Source: Agromyces laixinhei (GTDB lineage Bacteria; Actinomycetota; Actinomycetes; Actinomycetales; Microbacteriaceae). From it: DNA of 64,000 nucleotides. The position numbers and the translations under genes are program-made. Below the pieces are notes generated by a model. It had not been told where the DNA came from. It worked only from the letters and a program-made list of their open reading frames with translations, and ran no database searches. The stretch covers positions 248,001-312,000 of the forward strand of contig NZ_CP040872.1 in the NCBI RefSeq assembly GCF_006337065.1. Reading direction: 5' to 3'. Shown piece by piece: positions 60,070 to 64,000 of this stretch. The number at the start of each line of letters is the position of its first letter. Within the stretch, counting starts at the first letter, position 1.

Positions 60070-61326
60070 CTACGCGCAGAGCGCCATGATCCTGCGGTCG
60101 GCGAGCACCAGGTGGAACGGCCCGTCGGCGGGATCGGCCGCGAATTCCTCGCGCGCCGAACGCACCGAGCGGCGCCGGCCGAAGCCGTCGACGAGGATGA
60201 GGCCCTCGGCGTCGACCGCGACGACCTCATCGCCGAGGCGCACGAGCGCCGGGGCGCTCATGAGCTCTGGCGTGAGCACCGTGCCGTCGAAGCTGCCGCT
60301 GCCGGTGATCGCCGTGCGCCCGGCGCGCACCCCCTCGAGGATCGCCTCGGCCGAGGCATCCGTCGCCGCGACCCAGGTCGTCGGCGTGCCCGGCCGCTGC
60401 GGCTCCTCGAGCAGGTGCGTATCGCTGCCGCCGAGCAGTGTCGCCCCCTCGGGCCACTTGCGGAACCACGCGAACGGCGCGGTCGAGATGAGTTCGAGGT
60501 ACCAGCTCGCATGCCAGAGTTCGACGGCGGCGGGCCGGCGTTCGAGCCGGTGCAGCCACGAGCAGTCGCCCGAGATCGGGTGATTGATGCTCAGGATGCC
60601 GCCGCGCCGCTCGACCTCGTCGACCCAGTGCTGCGCCGGCTCGCGGAAGTCGATCCAGCCGATGTCGCCGAACGCGTTCGCGTGGCCACGGTGGGTCGTG
60701 ACCTCCTGGCCGGGAATCAGGGTGATGCCGTGCTCGGCGCCCTCGCCGGCCAGGTGCGCGTGGTGGCTGACCGTGTTGTGGTCGGTGACCGCCATGAAGT
60801 CGAGGCCCGAGGCCACGCCGAGTGCGGCGAGACCGCCGATCGGCAGGCGCCCGTCGGAGTGGATCGTGTGGCCGTGGAAGTCACCGGCGAACCACGTGAG
60901 GCCCGGTTCGGCCGGAAGCCCGCGGTCGCTGCCGCGAACGGTTCGCGTCGCGGGCGCGGCATCCGGAACCGGCGGCACCGCTCGCGAGGCGGGCATGGTG
61001 ATCTCGACCTCGACCGCAACGCCCTCGGAGGGAACGCGGTGGAGGCCGAGCACGACGTTCCACTGCCCCGCCTCGGGCGCGCCCGGCAGGTACCCCGGTG
61101 TGGCGTCGGCCGGGTGGATGAGGAACTCGGTTCGGGCGCCGCCCGACCAGCCGCGCCACCCGCCCGCCCCCTCGCAGCCGAGGTCGATGCCCGCGTTCGC
61201 ACCGTCGAAGCGGATCACGACCTCGAGCGAGTCGGTGCCCGGCGGCACGTCGAAGGGCACCTCGAGAAAGCGGTGCTCGTTCTGCGTGTCGACGGTGACG
61301 GGAACGGTGCGGCGGATCGTCGTCAT
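60070..61326 (-). CDS. CehA/McbA-type PHP-domain metallohydrolase
   Basis: A 418-residue protein with an N-terminal beta-sandwich (about 1-140) and a PHP phosphoesterase domain: DFHGHTIHSDG, VTDHNTVSHH, PGQEVTTHRGHAN, SINHP and GGSDTH supply the metal ligands. Family members hydrolyse phosphodiesters or carbamates. It lies 4 bp after the ATPase gene and so belongs to the importer operon. In this context it may cleave a phosphodiester or phosphate from the imported glycoside; this is inference. No signal peptide. Confidence 0.88.
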   Translation of the reverse strand: MTTIRRTVPVTVDTQNEHRFLEVPFDVPPGTDSLEVVIRFDGANAGIDLGCEGAGGWRGWSGGARTEFLIHPADATPGYLPGAPEAGQWNVVLGLHRVPSEGVAVEVEITMPASRAVPPVPDAAPATRTVRGSDRGLPAEPGLTWFAGDFHGHTIHSDGRLPIGGLAALGVASGLDFMAVTDHNTVSHHAHLAGEGAEHGITLIPGQEVTTHRGHANAFGDIGWIDFREPAQHWVDEVERRGGILSINHPISGDCSWLHRLERRPAAVELWHASWYLELISTAPFAWFRKWPEGATLLGGSDTHLLEEPQRPGTPTTWVAATDASAEAILEGVRAGRTAITGSGSFDGTVLTPELMSAPALVRLGDEVVAVDAEGLILVDGFGRRRSVRSAREEFAADPADGPFHLVLADRRIMALCA

Positions 61327-61330
61327 CGCG

Positions 61331-62404
61331 TCACCCTATGCGCTGCGTCGACTCTGCGTCGAAGAGCAGGGTCTTGGCGCCCTGCGGCACGATCCACCCG
61401 CGATCGCCGGGAGCGGGCTCCTGGTCTTCGGGCACGACGACCTGGAACTTGTGCCCGCCCGCGTTCACCGCGATGAGCACACTGGCGCCGAGGTTCTCGA
61501 CGACGCTCACCTCTGCCGGGATTCCGCCGGGCTCGGCGACCGAGACCCAGCGCAGGTACTCGGGCCGGATGCCCCAGATGACCGCCTGCCCGTCGTGCAC
61601 GTGCCCTTCGGCACCGGCCGGCACCGGCACCGACGCCTCGCCGACCGGGATCGCGCCGCCCGCGATCGTCGCCGGAACGAGGTTCATCGGGTTGGAGCCG
61701 ATGAACCCCGCGACGAAGGTGTTGTTCGGGCGTTGGAACACTTCGCGCGGCGTGCCGATCTGCTGGAGCTTGCCCGACTTCATGACCGCGATGCGATCGG
61801 CGAGGGCGAGCGCCTCGGCCTGATCGTGCGTGACGAACACCGTGGTGACGCCGAGGTCGCGCTGGAGTTCCTTGAGGAAGGTGCGCGCCTCGAGGCGGAG
61901 CCGGGCGTCGAGATTCGACAGCGGTTCGTCGAGCAGCAGCACCTCGGGCCGAGTGGCGACCGCGCGGGCGAGTGCCACGCGCTGCTGCTGCCCGCCGGAG
62001 AGCTGGCCCGGACGCCGCTCGATGAGGCCCTGCAGCGAGAGGTCGTCGCCGACCTTCTCGGCCGTCGCACGCCGCTCGTCGCGCCTCACGTGCTTGATGC
62101 GCAGCGGGTAGGCGATGTTGTCGCCCACGTCCATGTGCGGGAAGAGCGCGTAGTCCTGGAAGACCATCGCGACCCCGCGCACCCCGGGTTCGGCGTTCGT
62201 GACGTCACGGTCGCCGATCACGAGCGAACCCGCGGTGATCGCCTCGAGGCCCGCGATCGAACGCAGCAGGGTGGTCTTGCCGCAGCCCGAGGGCCCGAGC
62301 AGTGCGAAGAACTCGCCGTCGTGGATCTCGACGTCGATCTCGTCGACGCCGCGGACGCCTCCGGGGTACTCCTTGACGAGTTGAGTGGCGTTGATGCCGG
62401 CCAT
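61331..62404 (-). CDS. Sugar ABC importer ATPase (MsmK/UgpC type)
   Basis: A 357-residue CUT1-type ATPase: Walker A GPSGCGKTT, signature LSGGQQQRVALARA, Walker B LLLDEPLSNLD, H-loop FVTHDQAEAL and a C-terminal TOBE/regulatory domain of about 120 residues. Starts in TGATG, one base overlapping the permease stop. Such ATPases energise oligosaccharide or glycerophosphodiester importers. Part of permease-permease-ATPase-PHP-mannosidase. Confidence 0.95.
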   Translation of the reverse strand: MAGINATQLVKEYPGGVRGVDEIDVEIHDGEFFALLGPSGCGKTTLLRSIAGLEAITAGSLVIGDRDVTNAEPGVRGVAMVFQDYALFPHMDVGDNIAYPLRIKHVRRDERRATAEKVGDDLSLQGLIERRPGQLSGGQQQRVALARAVATRPEVLLLDEPLSNLDARLRLEARTFLKELQRDLGVTTVFVTHDQAEALALADRIAVMKSGKLQQIGTPREVFQRPNNTFVAGFIGSNPMNLVPATIAGGAIPVGEASVPVPAGAEGHVHDGQAVIWGIRPEYLRWVSVAEPGGIPAEVSVVENLGASVLIAVNAGGHKFQVVVPEDQEPAPGDRGWIVPQGAKTLLFDAESTQRIG

Positions 62405-63258
62405 CAGGACTTGATACCTCCATGGAAGCGGAAACCGTAGCGACGGTTCACGATGAAATAGATGATGAGCACGGGCGCCGAGAACAGCAGCGCGAAGGTC
62501 GAGATGAGCCGGAGGTCGGCCTGCCCGCTCTCGGTGTAGAAGGTGTACATGAGCACCGCCGCCGGCTGCAGGTCGGGGCTGCGCAGCAGGATGAACGGCA
62601 CGAGGAAGTTGCCCCACACCTGCACGATCGTCCAGATCGAGATGAAGGCCAGGCCGGGCCGTGCGATCGGCGCCACGACATCGCGGAGGATGCGGAAGGG
62701 GCCCGCGCCGTAGAGGCGCGCCGACTCCTCGTACGACTTCGGGATCGAGTCCATGAAGTCCTTCAGGATGAAGATCACGGTCGGCAGGATGCCGCCCGCC
62801 AGCACGAGCAGCACACCGACGTAGGAGTTGATGAGCCCGAGCTGCGTGATGATCTGGTACGTGGGCACCATGGCCGCGGTGCCCGTCACGATCGAGGAGA
62901 GCAGCAGCAGCCCGTAGAGGATGCCGTCGCGGCCCGGAATGCGGATGCGGCTCATCGCATAGGCGGCAAGCGCGCCGAGCACGACGACGATGACCATGGT
63001 GCCGATGCCGAGCAGCAGCGAGTTGCCGATCGAGCGCAGTGCGTACGGGTTCTCGGCGAGTCGCGCGAAGTTGTCGAGGGTCCAGTCGGGCCACGACAGC
63101 GAGAGCGACGGGGTCGCGTCGAACGGCGCGAGCACGAGCCACACCATGGGCAGGGCGAAGAGCAGCCCGACGATCGTCATGACGATCGCGAAGGCGACCC
63201 GGGCGAGGAAGTGCCGCACGGTCGCATTCGCGGCGACCTTCTGGGGGATTGCGGTCAT
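62404..63258 (-). CDS. Sugar ABC importer permease (MalG type)
   Basis: A 284-residue membrane subunit with six helices. The EAA loop that docks the ATPase is YEESARLYGAGPFRILRDVVAPIARPG. ATG at 63258 overlaps the other permease stop by 4 bp. The C-terminus YGFRFHGGIKS is usual for MalG-type proteins. Confidence 0.94.
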   Translation of the reverse strand: MTAIPQKVAANATVRHFLARVAFAIVMTIVGLLFALPMVWLVLAPFDATPSLSLSWPDWTLDNFARLAENPYALRSIGNSLLLGIGTMVIVVVLGALAAYAMSRIRIPGRDGILYGLLLLSSIVTGTAAMVPTYQIITQLGLINSYVGVLLVLAGGILPTVIFILKDFMDSIPKSYEESARLYGAGPFRILRDVVAPIARPGLAFISIWTIVQVWGNFLVPFILLRSPDLQPAAVLMYTFYTESGQADLRLISTFALLFSAPVLIIYFIVNRRYGFRFHGGIKS

Positions 63259-64000
63259 CGCTTCTTCCTTCCCTTCGACACGCGCACGTAGCCGAGCGCG
63301 ATGACGAGGTTGATGAGCAGCATGATGAGCGAGATCGCGGCGCCGAGCCCGAGCTGGCCACCGGGGATCGCCGTCTCGTAGATGTAGACCGAGAGGATCT
63401 CGGTCTTGCCGTTCGGGCCGCCCGCCGTGACGAGGTACGGCGTGAAGGTGTTGAACGTCCACAGCGTGATGAGCAGCGTGTTCGTGAGGATGTGCCCCTT
63501 GATGTTGGGCACGATCACGTCGCGGAGCTGCTGCCACCCCGAGGCGCCGACCATCTTGGCGCTCTCGATCTGCGAGGGCGGCACTGCGCTGAGCGCCGAG
63601 GAGAACAGCTGCATCGAGAAGGCGGTGCCGACCCAGATGTTGAAGATGATGATCGACTCCATCGGGTGGTCGATCAGCCACGCGGTGCCCTCGGTGCCGA
63701 GCAGGCCGTTGACCGTGCCCGATCGACGGTCGAGCAGCGCGAGCCACAGGAAGGAGGCGACGGATGCCGGGATGACCCACGCCGCGAGCACGAGGCCCTC
63801 GATGAGCCCCTTCACCCACCCGTGGATGTTTCGCACCGCCCAGGCGAGCCCGAACCCGATGAGGGTCTGGCCGATGATGCCCGAGAAGAGCACGAAGATG
63901 AGCGTGAGCCAGAGGGAGTTCCAGAACGACGGGTCGGTGAGCGCCTCGGCGTAGTTGTCGAGCCCGACGAACTCGGGCGATGCCGCCTGCAGGCCGGTCA
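63255..64000 (-). CDS. Sugar ABC importer permease (MalF type), 5' end beyond the window
   Basis: The reading frame continues to the window edge (DNYAEALTDPSFWNSLWLTL), so the N-terminus is missing. At least five helices are seen; the EAA loop is IESAKMVGASGWQQLRDVIVPNIKG. The substrate-binding protein gene, and the operon promoter, are expected upstream beyond 64000. Confidence 0.92.
   Translation of the reverse strand, partial: TGLQAASPEFVGLDNYAEALTDPSFWNSLWLTLIFVLFSGIIGQTLIGFGLAWAVRNIHGWVKGLIEGLVLAAWVIPASVASFLWLALLDRRSGTVNGLLGTEGTAWLIDHPMESIIIFNIWVGTAFSMQLFSSALSAVPPSQIESAKMVGASGWQQLRDVIVPNIKGHILTNTLLITLWTFNTFTPYLVTAGGPNGKTEILSVYIYETAIPGGQLGLGAAISLIMLLINLVIALGYVRVSKGRKKR

Noticed and set aside
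57321..60089. 922-codon + strand frame opposite the GH38 gene
   Set aside because: Antisense shadow; the - strand carries the GH38 motifs and a correct start.

Overview
The window is typical high-GC actinobacterial chromosome. Dense GC-rich genes, GTG starts, frequent GGATGCCGCGGCATCC-type codon runs, an IdeR/DtxR iron box, the mismatch-repair nuclease NucS, a LAxTG cell-wall anchor and an actinobacterial-type myo-inositol operon point to the family Microbacteriaceae, perhaps Agromyces or a close relative. The taxonomic call is inference from gene content and style, not from a marker-gene search. I recognise no rRNA, tRNA, insertion sequence, prophage or CRISPR array.

Layout. 1-7 kb: end of a membrane protein, hemA, a GNAT acetyltransferase with low-complexity inserts, a DUF222/HNH nuclease with a repetitive tail, and glyS. 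6.5-11.7 kb: an apparent four-gene envelope operon (membrane-anchored esterase, MprF-like aminoacyl-phosphatidylglycerol synthase, lipoprotein polysaccharide deacetylase, NUDIX hydrolase). 11.8-20.4 kb: alpha/beta hydrolase, LAETG surface protein, serine beta-lactamase-like protein, M13 peptidase, MATE exporter and M20 amidohydrolase. 20-28 kb: an ABC-2 exporter with its own MarR/GbsR-type regulator, a LacI regulator, threonine catabolism (tdh-kbl) and an MFS transporter that shares a perfect palindromic operator with the lacI-type gene. 28-37 kb: a 1206-residue secreted GH20 hexosaminidase, nucS, a HAD phosphatase, a lipoprotein and a secreted M6 protease. 37-43.9 kb: TetR, a PfkB kinase, a giant LuxR-family ATPase regulator, two very small genes with strong ribosome binding sites, and a LysM lipoprotein. 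43.9-47.5 kb: the iron-uptake operon efeUOB behind an IdeR box. 47.6-51.3 kb: oligopeptidase B and a berberine-bridge-type flavoprotein. 51.4-64 kb: iolC, a Cgl0159-like aldolase, iolB and iolD on the + strand, converging on a - strand block of a GntR regulator, GH38 alpha-mannosidase, PHP-domain metallohydrolase and a sugar ABC importer whose distal permease runs off the window edge.

How it fits together. The last 12.6 kb look like one catabolic island. An IolR-like operator precedes iolC and a second precedes the GntR gene, tying the mannosidase/importer block to inositol catabolism and suggesting uptake and breakdown of a mannosylated inositol compound. The most unusual non-coding structure is a 19-bp-phased CGTCGGAGG element: 11 direct copies followed by two inverted copies at 18.36-18.60 kb, and a 2+2 version with the same 19-bp phasing at 39.07-39.14 kb, both between convergent genes. 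Short tandem repeats (periods 7, 9, 12, 15, 18 and 19) are common throughout, inside genes as well as between them. Many genes have a TANNNT box only 6-7 nt upstream of the start codon, which suggests leaderless transcripts.
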